Positions 28,274 through 39,270 of a stretch of 64,000 nucleotides of DNA are shown piece by piece; position 1 is the stretch's first letter; the number at the start of each line of letters is the position of its first letter. A program made the position numbers and the translations under genes. Origin of the DNA: Antrihabitans stalagmiti (GTDB lineage: Bacteria; Actinomycetota; Actinomycetes; Mycobacteriales; Mycobacteriaceae); the NCBI RefSeq assembly GCF_016482825.1, contig NZ_JAEMNV010000011.1, forward strand, positions 124,001 through 188,000, written 5' to 3'. A model generated the notes under the pieces. It was not told where the DNA came from, did not search any database, and saw only the letters and a program-made list of their open reading frames with translations.

Positions 28274-29008
28274 ATGACCGATCCCCTCGTTCTGTGTGAC
28301 GTCACCGGCGGTCTCGCCACGTTGACCTTGAACCGACCAGAGAAGTTGAACGCACTGACGCCTGCGGTGTTCGAGGAACTCGCCGAACATTTGACGGCGT
28401 TGGCGCAGGACTCTGCCGTTCGATGTCTCGTACTCACCGGAGCAGGCAGATCATTCTGCGCAGGCCACGACCTGAGCGCACTGTCCGATACCGACGACCC
28501 GGGCCATCTGAAGCGTGCGGCGGAAATCGTCGATCAGTTGGAGGCCTTCCCTCAGCCCACCATCGGCAAGATCCGCGGTCACTGCATGACGGGCGGGCTC
28601 GAGCTCGCCTTGGGATGCGACCTCATCGTCGCCGGTCAGTCTGCGCAGTTTGCGGACACACACGGTAAGTGGGGGCTCGCGCCGGTCTGGGGAATGTCGG
28701 TACGTCTCCCGGAACGAGTCGGCCGCTCGAAGGCGAAGGAAATCAGTTTCACGAGTCGCCGGATCGACGGTCGATCTGCGGCGGACATGGGTCTTGCAGA
28801 CCATTGTGCGGCGGATGATCGACTCGACGACGCGGTCGAAGAACTTGCCGCGCAGATCATCTCGAACTCGGCGGGCACGAACAGGATCTACAAGTCGTTG
28901 TTCGCACACCATGCGACCACAAGCCGAGCGGAAGCATTGCAGTTCGAACGCGAACTACCGTTCGGAATGCCCGAGGACTTCGGCGCACGAATCGGCGGAA
29001 GCAAGTAG
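28274..29008 (+). CDS. Enoyl-CoA hydratase/isomerase (crotonase) family protein
   Basis: 244-residue crotonase-fold protein. It has NRPEKLNALTPAVFEEL, the CoA/oxyanion motif GRSFCAGHDLSAL, and GHCMTGGLELALGCDLIVAG, which retains the first catalytic-type Glu. The second hydratase Glu (usually in a PE motif before KLGL) is replaced in FADTHGKWGLAPVWG. This form is frequent among mycobacterial and rhodococcal EchA paralogues whose reactions are unassigned. The stop overlaps the next gene start by one base (TAGTG). Confidence 0.88.
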   Translation: MTDPLVLCDVTGGLATLTLNRPEKLNALTPAVFEELAEHLTALAQDSAVRCLVLTGAGRSFCAGHDLSALSDTDDPGHLKRAAEIVDQLEAFPQPTIGKIRGHCMTGGLELALGCDLIVAGQSAQFADTHGKWGLAPVWGMSVRLPERVGRSKAKEISFTSRRIDGRSAADMGLADHCAADDRLDDAVEELAAQIISNSAGTNRIYKSLFAHHATTSRAEALQFERELPFGMPEDFGARIGGSK

Positions 29009-29547
29009 TGCCGCCGTCCGCAGCGGAGCGGATCGTCTGGACGGTCGACACTCTCGCGATCCGGCCGACCGATCGGGTTCTCGAGATCGGCTGTGGACAC
29101 GGCGTCGCAGTATCGCTGGTGGCGGCGAAGCTGACCGGCGGCACCATCGACGCCGTCGACCGCTCCGCGAAAATGATTGCGGCAACACGGAATCGGAATG
29201 CGGCGGCGATACAGGAAGGCATCGTGCGTTTGCACTGCAGCGAGCTCGCGGATACGAACTTCGGCGACACGGCGTTCGAGGTCGTCTTCGGCATCCACGT
29301 TCCCGTGTTCGCCCGGGGTGAGCCGCAACGCGAGTTCGCGGTCCTTCGCAAGCATCTGGTTCCGGATGGACGCCTGCACCTGAGCTACCAACCGCTCGAA
29401 CCTGCGACAACACCCGCTGTTGTAGATCGACTGTCGACGTCGATGAGAGATAGCGGCTTTGTCGTCGAGGACGTCAAGATTGCCGACCTCGGCAGCGGAC
29501 GTTCGCTGTGTGTCGTTGCGAAACAAGGTCAGGGCGGGACAAGCTGA
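29008..29547 (+). CDS. Class I SAM-dependent methyltransferase
   Basis: 179 residues with methyltransferase motif I VLEIGCGHGVAVSL, an acidic beta2 end (IDAVDRS), and a methyltransferase-11/25-like core (VVFGIHVPVFAR, LRKHLVPDGRLHLSYQP). The start is a GTG at 29008 whose G is the last base of the preceding TAG stop, so it is coupled to the crotonase gene. Substrate unknown. A hairpin follows the stop. Confidence 0.82.
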   Translation: MPPSAAERIVWTVDTLAIRPTDRVLEIGCGHGVAVSLVAAKLTGGTIDAVDRSAKMIAATRNRNAAAIQEGIVRLHCSELADTNFGDTAFEVVFGIHVPVFARGEPQREFAVLRKHLVPDGRLHLSYQPLEPATTPAVVDRLSTSMRDSGFVVEDVKIADLGSGRSLCVVAKQGQGGTS

Positions 29548-29550
29548 CGA

Positions 29551-29584
29551 AACTGGCCGCTCCGATGTCTCGGAACGGCCAGTT
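29551..29584 (+). terminator. Hairpin terminator after the methyltransferase gene
   Basis: Arms 29551-29565 and 29570-29584 pair with one A-C mismatch (AACTGGCCG... with ...CGGCCAGTT) around a four-base loop, four bases after the stop. TTGGGCGTTT follows, so there is only a weak T-run. Confidence 0.65.
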
Positions 29585-29657
29585 GGGCGTTTCACGCTCG
29601 AGCGCGGTCGAGGGGTCCATAGACCCTTCAACCGCGCACGGGCGGCGTAGCCGAAAG

Positions 29658-29855
29658 TCAGTCGACGGTGTCGTCGTCCTGTGCCTTCTTCGTTGCCTCG
29701 CGCATTTCGAGACCGTCGGAGATCAGATCGCCGACCTCACGCGCCACACCCTTCACCGCGTCGGTGATGATGCTGGCGATGTTGCCGACTCGGGTTGCGG
29801 TCGTCTCGGTCAGATCCTGCACCAAGTCTTTGTTGCTTTCGAATTTTCCAACCAT
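29658..29855 (-). CDS. Small conserved-type helical protein downstream of the desaturase
   Basis: 65 residues, starting MVGKFESNKDLVQDLTETTATRVG. It is predicted all-helical and amphipathic, with an acidic C-terminus (KKAQDDDTVD) and no transmembrane helix. It starts 14 bases after the desaturase stop on the same strand, so it is probably the third gene of that operon. I do not recognise a named family. The compact, non-repetitive composition and good operon spacing argue for a real gene. Confidence 0.6.
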   Translation of the reverse strand: MVGKFESNKDLVQDLTETTATRVGNIASIITDAVKGVAREVGDLISDGLEMREATKKAQDDDTVD

Positions 29856-29869
29856 GATCGCTTAACCCC

Positions 29870-31030
29870 TCAGGCTGCAGCTTGTTGACGTTGCACGATA
29901 ACACTGGGCGCTGAATCCGACCGAACGAGCGAAGGCGGCAGTGCCAGCTTGAAGATCTTCGCCCAGACCGATCCGATCTGCTTGAAGAAGCCACCCTTGT
30001 TGTACGGCAGGCCGTACTTGTTGCACAGCGCCTCGACCTCGGGGGCCATCTGCGGGTACCGGTGCGCAGGTACGTCCGGGAACAGGTGGTGCTCGATCTG
30101 GTGCGAGAGGTTGCCCGACATGATGTGAAAGAGCTTGCCGCCCTCGATGTTCGCCGAACCCAGCATCTGACGCACGTACCACTCGCCTTGGCTCTCGTTC
30201 GCGGTCTCCTCCTCGGAGAACGTCTGCACGCCCGACGGGAAGTGACCACAGAAGATGATCGAGTAGGTCCAGAGGTTGCGGACGAGGTTGGCTGCGGCAT
30301 TGCCGAGCAGCGTGCTGATGAACAGTGGGCCGGTGAGCGCTGGGAAGACGACGTAGTCCTTGAGGATCTGCCGTCCCGACTTGCGACCCATGCCCTTGAG
30401 CAGCGGCTTTATGTCTTTCCACTTGCGCTTGCCTTGGACGACGTTCTCGGCTTCGAGGTCGTGCAGCATGACGCCCCATTCGAAGAACACCATCAGCAGG
30501 AACGCCCACACCGGGTTACCGAGGTAGTACGGATTCCACTTCTGCTCTTTGTCCATACGCAGGATGCCGTAGCCGATGTCGCGGTCCATGCCGCGAATGT
30601 TGGTGTACGTGTGGTGCATGTAGTTGTGTGAATGCTTCCACTGATCCGCAGGGCAGACCGTGTCCCATTCGAATACCCGCGAGTTCAGACCGGGCTCACG
30701 CATCCAGTCGTACTGGCCGTGCATGACGTTGTGGCCGATCTCCATGTTGTCGAGAATCTTGGAGATGCCGAGCGCGCCGACACCGGCGAGCCAGAACGGC
30801 GGCAGGAAGCCGAGGTACATCAGGCCGCGGCCTGCGATCTCGAAACCACGCTGCGCCTTGATGATCTTGTAGATGTATTCGCGATCTTCTTCACCGAGAT
30901 CGGCGACGATGCGGGCACGGAGTGCGTCGAGTTCGCGGCCGATCTCGTCGACCTGATCGACGGTCAGTACGACCGGTCCGTCGGCTTTGTCGGGCTTGCT
31001 ACCGCGGCGCGGCAGGCTGATTACGGACAT
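29870..31030 (-). CDS. Membrane acyl-CoA desaturase (DesA3-like)
   Basis: 386-residue integral membrane di-iron desaturase. The three histidine boxes are HNVMH (100-104), HNYMHH (135-140) and HQIEHH (310-315), with hydrophobic segments around 70-95 and 225-260. It desaturates fatty acyl-CoA using electrons from the adjacent reductase. The DesA3/Rv3229c-Rv3230c pair of mycobacteria is the same arrangement, where the product is oleoyl-CoA. ATG at 31030 with AGGAGG seven bases upstream. Confidence 0.92.
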   Translation of the reverse strand: MSVISLPRRGSKPDKADGPVVLTVDQVDEIGRELDALRARIVADLGEEDREYIYKIIKAQRGFEIAGRGLMYLGFLPPFWLAGVGALGISKILDNMEIGHNVMHGQYDWMREPGLNSRVFEWDTVCPADQWKHSHNYMHHTYTNIRGMDRDIGYGILRMDKEQKWNPYYLGNPVWAFLLMVFFEWGVMLHDLEAENVVQGKRKWKDIKPLLKGMGRKSGRQILKDYVVFPALTGPLFISTLLGNAAANLVRNLWTYSIIFCGHFPSGVQTFSEEETANESQGEWYVRQMLGSANIEGGKLFHIMSGNLSHQIEHHLFPDVPAHRYPQMAPEVEALCNKYGLPYNKGGFFKQIGSVWAKIFKLALPPSLVRSDSAPSVIVQRQQAAA

Positions 31031-31073
31031 TGCGTGTCCTCCTGAGTTTTGGGTGGCTGGCTGGTTCGGGGAA

Positions 31074-32192
31074 TCAGATGTCGAGCGTGACGTCGCCGAC
31101 TGCGGCGGAGATGCACAGCTGAATCGGTTGATCCGGGTCGCTGTCGGTCTCGCCTGTCTTCAAATTCTTGGTGCACCCTGATGTCTTGACTGCGGTGCAG
31201 GAGAAGCAGATCCCCATCCGGCAGCCGAATTCGGGGGTGAGGCCGGCGGCTTCGGCTTGCTCCAGCAGGCTGTTGCCCTTGTTGTCCGCGGTGACCCCGC
31301 TAGCGGCGAAGGCGATGGTGCCGGTGGCGTCCGCGTCACCGACAGCGATCGGAGCGGCGAACTCCTCAGTGAACAACTGTTCTGCGAGTCCGAGTTCGGC
31401 GTAGACCGTCTGCACACCCTTCATCAGCCCGGGCGGACCGCACAGGTAGGTGTGTGCGTCGCGATGCCACGGTGCCGCCGCTTCGAGATGCTCGGTTCCG
31501 AAGAAACCGACCAGATCGGCGCCCTGCTCATCCGCGGTATAGGCCAGAACGAGCGAAACGTTGTCGTTCGCGGCCGCGATCGTGGCCAATTCCGCGTGGT
31601 AGGGAACGTCGGCTTGCTTGTCCGCGTAGTGCAGGAAGGTGATGGCGCCGGGGTAACCCTCGTCGACCAAGGTCCGCAGCATCGACAGCACTGGAGTGAT
31701 GCCGCTGCCGCCGCTGACGAGAAGGACGTTCTTCGGTCGGTCGGCAGGCAGTCGGAAGACTCCGCCGGCCTGCGACAGGCTGACCACGAGGCCGGGCTTG
31801 GCGTTGGCGTGCAGGTACTGCGACACCAGGCCTTCGGGGTGAGCCTTGATGGTCAGTTCGATGTGGCCGTCGGTTCGGTACTCCGAGCACGCGGGCGAGT
31901 AGCACCTGGTGTGCCGGACTCCGTCGATGACGACGCCGATCTGGACGAACTGACCTGCTGCGAATCCTTCCCACTGCCAGGTCGGGCGGAGGGTCAGCGT
32001 CACGGTGTCGTTGGTCTGTCGGACTACGTCGGTCACTTCCGCACGCAAGTCACGCACCGAAGCCATCGGATTGACGAGCTCCAGGTAGCGGTCCAGTTCG
32101 TGCGGTGTCGCCATCGTCTCGACGAGGGAAAGCAAACGCTTTCCGGTCAGGATTCGGTTACGAAGGCGCTTTCTCGGCAAGGTAGAAGTCAT
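31074..32192 (-). CDS. Ferredoxin-NAD(P)H reductase with C-terminal 2Fe-2S domain (desaturase electron donor, Rv3230c-like)
   Basis: 372 residues: an FAD-binding FNR domain (GFAAGQFVQIGVVIDGVRHTRCYSPA, residues about 75-105) and an NAD-binding domain (VLLVSGGSGITPVLSMLRTL). The C-terminal plant-type ferredoxin has cysteines in FGCRMGICFSCTAV and the last ligand in IQLCISAA. It passes electrons from NAD(P)H to the desaturase encoded 43 bases downstream. GAGGAG precedes the ATG. A perfect 11-bp-arm palindrome starts 19 bases upstream of the start codon, so both genes are probably controlled by the divergent TetR protein. Confidence 0.9.
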   Translation of the reverse strand: MTSTLPRKRLRNRILTGKRLLSLVETMATPHELDRYLELVNPMASVRDLRAEVTDVVRQTNDTVTLTLRPTWQWEGFAAGQFVQIGVVIDGVRHTRCYSPACSEYRTDGHIELTIKAHPEGLVSQYLHANAKPGLVVSLSQAGGVFRLPADRPKNVLLVSGGSGITPVLSMLRTLVDEGYPGAITFLHYADKQADVPYHAELATIAAANDNVSLVLAYTADEQGADLVGFFGTEHLEAAAPWHRDAHTYLCGPPGLMKGVQTVYAELGLAEQLFTEEFAAPIAVGDADATGTIAFAASGVTADNKGNSLLEQAEAAGLTPEFGCRMGICFSCTAVKTSGCTKNLKTGETDSDPDQPIQLCISAAVGDVTLDI

Positions 32193-32210
32193 GGGCTGGC
32201 TCCTCGAGTT

Positions 32211-32234
32211 TTCAGTGCACGTCCGTGCACTGAA
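32211..32234. promoter_or_regulatory. Palindromic operator in the desaturase-TetR intergenic region
   Basis: Arms 32211-32221 (TTCAGTGCACG) and 32224-32234 are exact complements around a two-base TC spacer, giving a 24-bp dyad. A related half-site GTGCAC is repeated at 32314-32319, just before the TetR start. Position and symmetry fit a TetR operator controlling the reductase-desaturase operon and autoregulation. Confidence 0.75.
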
Positions 32235-32337
32235 CTAGTGTCGCACCCCGATAGGTAGGGCTGTCAACAGGAACTTTCGTGATCCGAGTTACACATACTT
32301 TCCAAAGACGAATGTGCACGGTTGTACGCTCTATGCC

Positions 32338-32964
32338 ATGACTGAGGTGCAATCCCGGGCCGAACGTAAAGAGCAGACGCGCCGCGCGCTGCTGGACGGC
32401 ACGCTCGAAGTGGCAGGCGACCGCGGTTTCGCGAACGTCAGCTTGCGTGAAATCGCCCGTTCTGCCGGCATCGTTCCGACCGCCTTCTACCGCCATTTCA
32501 CGTCGATGGACGAACTCGGACTCGCACTCGTCGACGACGGCATGCGTGCGCTGCGGGTAGCGCTACGGGAAACCAGACATCTGTCCGCAATGGCGAACGC
32601 GCGGCTGTCCCTCGAGATTCTGGCAAGACATGTCGACGCCAATCGCAATCTTTTCGGATTTCTCTACCGCGAACGCTTCGGCGGCTCGACGGTCGTCGGA
32701 CACGCGATCGAGGCGGAACTCGGGCTGATCGGCCGCGAACTCACCGTCGACCTGGCTCGCACACCCGGCATGACCGAGTGGCGGACCGACGACCTGGAAA
32801 TGGTGTCGGACCTTCTCGTCAACTCCACGATGCAGGCGATGGGCGCATTCGTCGACGCTCGCAAGCCTGGGAACCGTTCCGAGAGCGAGATCATCTCACG
32901 TACGGAGAAGCAACTGCGGCTGATCGTTCTCGGTATCGCCGCCTGGCGTCCGAAGTCGGACTGA
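32338..32964 (+). CDS. TetR-family regulator of the desaturase operon (DesT/FasR-like)
   Basis: 208 residues. The N-terminal HTH (FANVSLREIARSAGIVPTAFYRHFTSMDELG) is unmistakable TetR; the C-terminal ligand domain resembles fatty-acid-responsive regulators with HLSAMANARLSLEILARHVDANRNLFGFLYRERFGG. It is divergent from the reductase-desaturase pair, with an intervening palindrome. Role as an acyl-CoA-responsive repressor of desaturation is inferred from context. The ATG at 32338 is preferred over an upstream GTG at 32314, which lies in the GTGCAC half-site. Confidence 0.85.
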   Translation: MTEVQSRAERKEQTRRALLDGTLEVAGDRGFANVSLREIARSAGIVPTAFYRHFTSMDELGLALVDDGMRALRVALRETRHLSAMANARLSLEILARHVDANRNLFGFLYRERFGGSTVVGHAIEAELGLIGRELTVDLARTPGMTEWRTDDLEMVSDLLVNSTMQAMGAFVDARKPGNRSESEIISRTEKQLRLIVLGIAAWRPKSD

Positions 32965-32965
32965 C

Positions 32966-34294
32966 CTACTTCGTCTCGAGCGATTGCTCAGGAGGACGGA
33001 CTCGCCACAACGCCGCGAGACCGACTCCGAGAACGACGAGTATGCCGAGGATCCCGGCACGGTCGTTGCTGAAGAGGAACGCGAACAGACCGAACAGCGC
33101 GGGTGCAAGGAACGACGCAGCCCGACCGGTCGTCGCATACAGACCGAACAGCTGACCCTCCCGTCCCGGCGGTGTGATCCGCGCGAGGAACGTTCGCGAC
33201 GACGACTGTGCTGGCCCGACGAACAGGCACAGCAACAGGCCGAACACCCAGAACAGCAGTGGACCGGAGACGAGAATCAGTGCAGCGCCGACGACCAACA
33301 TCGAGATCAACGAGACGGTGATGACGCGCTTGGGTCCGATCCGATCGTCGAATCGACCCGCAACGAGAGCGCCGAGTGCAGCGACCACATTCGCGGCAAC
33401 GCCGAACAGCAGCACGTCCGCACTGGCGATGCCGTACACGTTCACGGCAAGCACCGCACCGAAGGTGAACACCCCCGCGAGTCCGTCGCGGAAGAGCGCG
33501 CTCGCGATCAGGAACTCGACGGTCCGGCGGTCGACCGACCACAGTTCGCGGACGTCGCGCCACAGCACTTTGTAGGACCCGATGAAGCCGACCTTCGCGG
33601 CGTCGGGGTCGGCGTCGGTCTGCGGTACTTCCGGAACGGCGATCAGCACCGGGATCGCCGAGATCGCGAACCACGCGGCCGCGAGCAGCGCGACGACTCG
33701 GATGTTGAGGCCGCCGTCGGTGCTGATGCCGAACAGTCCGCGGGTGTCGCCGTCGCCGGCTATGAAGCCGAAGTAGCAGATCAGCAACAGCACGATGCCG
33801 CCGAAATAGCCCATCGCCCAACCGAATCCAGAGACTCGTCCGATCGTTTCCGGCGTCGAGACCTGACGCATCATCGCGTTGTACGGCACTTCGGCGACTG
33901 CAAAGAGCACCGTACCGATGCCTAGCAGCGCCAATCCGAGCCATAGGTAGCCGGGGGAATCGACGACGAAGTACATGGCCGCCATCGCGACGACGGTGGC
34001 AGCGGTGAGCAGACCGAGCGCGCGTTTACGTTTCGCGGTCGCGTCGAATCGTTGCCCGCTGACCGGTGCGAGCACGGCGACGAAGAATCCCGCGATACCG
34101 AGCGACCAGCCGAGCCACGTACTCGCCGAGATCGAACCGCCGAGATTGTCGCCGACCGCATCGGTGAGATAAACGGAGAAGACGAACGTCAGGATGACGG
34201 CGTTGAAGGCCGACGAGCCCCAATCCCAGATGCCCCACGACACGATCTGGCGCCGGGTTGCGGCTGCGCCGATGCCCGCGGGCAATGTGCTCAT
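32966..34294 (-). CDS. MFS transporter, UMF1/Atg22-like
   Basis: 442-residue polytopic protein with about 12 hydrophobic segments. The N-terminus SWGIWDWGSSAFNAVILTFVFSVYLTDAVG matches the UMF1 family (bacterial relatives of Atg22), and FAVAEVPYNAMMRQVSTPETIGRVSGFGWAMGYFGG is the characteristic loop. UMF1 substrates are poorly known; amino acid or drug efflux has been proposed for relatives. The gene is divergent from a PadR regulator across a region rich in repeats. Confidence 0.85.
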   Translation of the reverse strand: MSTLPAGIGAAATRRQIVSWGIWDWGSSAFNAVILTFVFSVYLTDAVGDNLGGSISASTWLGWSLGIAGFFVAVLAPVSGQRFDATAKRKRALGLLTAATVVAMAAMYFVVDSPGYLWLGLALLGIGTVLFAVAEVPYNAMMRQVSTPETIGRVSGFGWAMGYFGGIVLLLICYFGFIAGDGDTRGLFGISTDGGLNIRVVALLAAAWFAISAIPVLIAVPEVPQTDADPDAAKVGFIGSYKVLWRDVRELWSVDRRTVEFLIASALFRDGLAGVFTFGAVLAVNVYGIASADVLLFGVAANVVAALGALVAGRFDDRIGPKRVITVSLISMLVVGAALILVSGPLLFWVFGLLLCLFVGPAQSSSRTFLARITPPGREGQLFGLYATTGRAASFLAPALFGLFAFLFSNDRAGILGILVVLGVGLAALWRVRPPEQSLETK

Positions 34295-34327
34295 GCCACG
34301 GGAGCGTAGTTGGACTGGACGCTTGCG

Positions 34328-34398
34328 AGCGTCGTACTAAGGTACGACGCGCTCGCAGCACTTAGTGTGCACTTAGTTGCATAGGCACCTAGTTGCAT
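34328..34398. promoter_or_regulatory. MFS-PadR control region: dyad plus tandem direct repeats
   Basis: A dyad with 9-bp arms (34328-34336 GCGTCGTAC, 34341-34349) sits next to a direct repeat of 15 bases, GCACTTAGTTGCATA (34368-34382) and GCACCTAGTTGCATA (34384-34398), 16 bases apart. A partial third copy lies at 34357-34370. The last copy ends 15 bases before the padR start codon. These are likely sites for the PadR protein and possibly for control of the divergent transporter. Confidence 0.65.
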
Positions 34399-34412
34399 AT
34401 AAATTTCTCGCC

Positions 34413-36994
<2,582 letters not shown>

Positions 36995-37008
36995 GGGCCT
37001 CCGGCCCT

Positions 37009-37050
37009 CGTGCGTCCTTTTGGAGGGCCCGCCCTCCAAAAGGACGCACG
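37009..37050. terminator. Perfect hairpin between fadH and the 37068 SDR gene
   Basis: Arms 37009-37028 and 37031-37050 are perfect 20-base complements (CGTGCGTCCTTTTGGAGGGC) separated by two bases; in RNA the real loop would be about four to six bases. It lies 14 bases after the fadH stop and 17 bases before the next start codon. The central TCCTTnnGGAGGGCC resembles the hairpin at 23573-23622. It probably terminates fadH transcription, leaving little room for a separate promoter for the SDR gene. Confidence 0.8.
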
Positions 37051-37067
37051 ACCGATACGCTGCGCGG

Positions 37068-37871
37068 ATGAGTTTGCCTACCCCAACATCGGACAGCCGG
37101 GCTGTTGTCACCGGCGCATCGTCGGGCATCGGCGACGCCCTCGCCCGTGAACTGGCCGCCCGCGGCTACTCCCTCATCGTCGTTGCGCGACGTGGTGAGC
37201 TGCTCGAAGCGCTAGCTGCCGAACTACGCGCCGCGCACAACGTCGAAGTCGAGGTCCGGGCGATCGACCTGTCCGATCGTGACGCCCGTTCAGCGCTGTC
37301 GGCTGAGCTCGCCGAGCGTGACATCTCGATCCTCTGCAACAACGCAGGCATTGCGACCTTCGGTCCCGTCGCCAGCCTCGACCCCACCTACGAGCGTGCC
37401 CAGGTCGAACTGAATGCCGTTGCCGTGCACGATCTCACGCTGGCGGTGCTTCCTGGAATGTTGAGTCGCGGATCGGGCGGAATTCTGACGAGCGGCTCGG
37501 CCGCAGGCAACATGCCGATCCCGAACAACGCGACCTACGCGGCGACGAAAGCCTTCGCCAACACCTTCACCGAATCGCTGCGCAGCGAACTCAAAGGCAC
37601 CGGTGTCAACGTCACGCTGCTCGCACCCGGACCCGTTCGCACCGAGATTCCCGATCCTGCGGAAGCGTCCATCGTCGACAAGGTTGTTCCCGGATTCCTC
37701 TGGACGTCCAGCGAATCGGCGGCCCGTGTGTCACTGGATGCGTTGGCGCGCAACAAGATGCGTGTTGTACCGGGCATCCTCAGCAAGAGTATGTCCGTCG
37801 CGGGCCAGTACAGTCCGCGTGCCATCGTTGCGCCGATCGTGGGCAATTTCTACAAGAAGCTCGGCGGCTGA
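37068..37871 (+). CDS. SDR-family oxidoreductase (Rv2509-like position)
   Basis: 267 residues with VVTGASSGIGDALARELAARGYSLIVVARR, NNAG, and the YAATK catalytic motif (NATYAATKAFANTFTESLRSEL). In mycobacteria an SDR gene also lies next to the DUF853 ATPase gene seen here at 39271, so this is probably a backbone gene. The annotated start at 37068 excludes 91 in-frame codons that overlap fadH and the hairpin. Substrate unknown; mycobacterial relatives are linked to mycolic acid or lipid reduction. Confidence 0.87.
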   Translation: MSLPTPTSDSRAVVTGASSGIGDALARELAARGYSLIVVARRGELLEALAAELRAAHNVEVEVRAIDLSDRDARSALSAELAERDISILCNNAGIATFGPVASLDPTYERAQVELNAVAVHDLTLAVLPGMLSRGSGGILTSGSAAGNMPIPNNATYAATKAFANTFTESLRSELKGTGVNVTLLAPGPVRTEIPDPAEASIVDKVVPGFLWTSSESAARVSLDALARNKMRVVPGILSKSMSVAGQYSPRAIVAPIVGNFYKKLGG

Positions 37872-38009
37872 GCAGCGTCAAAACTGCGTCAAACGCGGCC
37901 GGTCCGGCGTCAAGACGTCGTCAAGATCTGGTTCGGAGGTTAGATCCGGGCGTAGTCCTGTAAGCGCACCTGCCCGCATTATGCGAGCGGACCCGCCCAA
38001 GGAGACCCG

Positions 38010-39269
38010 GTGACCCTGCTCGATCTGCTCCCCTCGATGCATTCGGCGATGTCCGCGCGACTCGACCACGCGTTCTGGCCGAGCGAAACGCACTACGATT
38101 CGTCGGGCCGCATCACAGTGGGAAGAGTTGCGCTGCAAGACATCGCAGATCAATTCGGCACCCCGACCCACGTGATCGACGAAGACGACGTCCGACACCG
38201 TTGCCGTGCCTATCGCAAGATCTTCCCGGAAGCCGATATCGCCTACGCCGCAGCGGCTTTACCCATTCGCGCGGTCGTGCGGTGGGTAACCGAGGAGGGC
38301 TTGTCCATCGGGATCGGATCCACGAGCGAACTCGCGATTGCGTTGTCCGCTGGCGTCGATCCGAAGCGAATCATCCTGCACTGCAATGCGATGACCGCGG
38401 AGGAAGCACAATCAGCAGCTGCCATCGGCGCCGGAAGAACAGTCGTCGACTCCCTCGCCTGCATCGCCCATGTCTCTGCGGCGACGCGCAACTCGCAGAA
38501 CGTGCTGATTCAGGTTCAGCCCGACGCGCGACACTGCAACGAATCGGACGACGCCATTCGCGCCGCCGTTCGCCAATCCAACCTCAATCTTGTTGGGCTG
38601 CATTGCCACCTGGGCTCCCATTCGTCCGACACCGACCGGATCGCGTCGACAATCCACGAGCTTGTCACACAGCTCGATCTGGTGCGCCGCGAGCACGGAA
38701 CCGTTCTCACCGAACTTGTCCTGGGTGGTGACCGCTCCGTGTCTCCCACGCCGAATGGTACGTCCGTGCATCTTCCGGGCCTGGCGGCCACGATCGACGA
38801 CGCACTCGACAGCGCCTGTGCCACCTACCGCTTCCCGCGACCGAGGATCACGCTCGAACCGGGCAGAGCGATCGTCGCGAGTGCTGGGGTAATTCTGCAC
38901 CGGGTCGTCTCGGTCGTCGGGGTCGGCGATGGCCGCACAGTCGTCGCCGTGGAGGGCGGACGGAACGCCGATCCATCGAGCCCCGTCGCCACCGTTGCAT
39001 TGGCCAACCGGCACCCGACCGGACCGGTCATGACCGCAACGCTCGTCGGGAGTCGCGACGAACCGCAGCAGGGCGTCGTCGTCACGTTGCCCGCCGATGT
39101 GCACCCCGGCGAGGTCCTGGCAGTCGCGGGCGCGGGCGATCTTCGAAACGGTTTCGCGACAACGACGTCCGTAGGTCGGCCGCCCATCGTTGCAGTGCAG
39201 CACGGACGAACAACGCAACTCGTCCGCCGCGAGACCATCGCCGACCTGATGGCTCGCGACGCGGACTGA
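38010..39269 (+). CDS. LysA-like (diaminopimelate decarboxylase family) protein lacking the PLP lysine
   Basis: 419-residue protein with the fold-type III alanine-racemase/decarboxylase layout. The barrel motifs are GTPTHVIDEDDVRHRCRAYRKIF, GSTSELAIALSAGVDPKRIILH, HCHLGSHSSD and LEPGRAIVASAGV. At the position of the invariant YAxKA motif the sequence is AYAAAALPIRAV, so the PLP Schiff-base Lys is Ala82. The C-terminal CESGD motif with its catalytic Cys is also missing (region reads LVGSRDEPQQGV). It probably does not decarboxylate diaminopimelate; a regulatory or binding role is possible. GTG start with GGAG five bases upstream. Confidence 0.8.
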   Translation: MTLLDLLPSMHSAMSARLDHAFWPSETHYDSSGRITVGRVALQDIADQFGTPTHVIDEDDVRHRCRAYRKIFPEADIAYAAAALPIRAVVRWVTEEGLSIGIGSTSELAIALSAGVDPKRIILHCNAMTAEEAQSAAAIGAGRTVVDSLACIAHVSAATRNSQNVLIQVQPDARHCNESDDAIRAAVRQSNLNLVGLHCHLGSHSSDTDRIASTIHELVTQLDLVRREHGTVLTELVLGGDRSVSPTPNGTSVHLPGLAATIDDALDSACATYRFPRPRITLEPGRAIVASAGVILHRVVSVVGVGDGRTVVAVEGGRNADPSSPVATVALANRHPTGPVMTATLVGSRDEPQQGVVVTLPADVHPGEVLAVAGAGDLRNGFATTTSVGRPPIVAVQHGRTTQLVRRETIADLMARDAD

Positions 39270-39270
39270 T

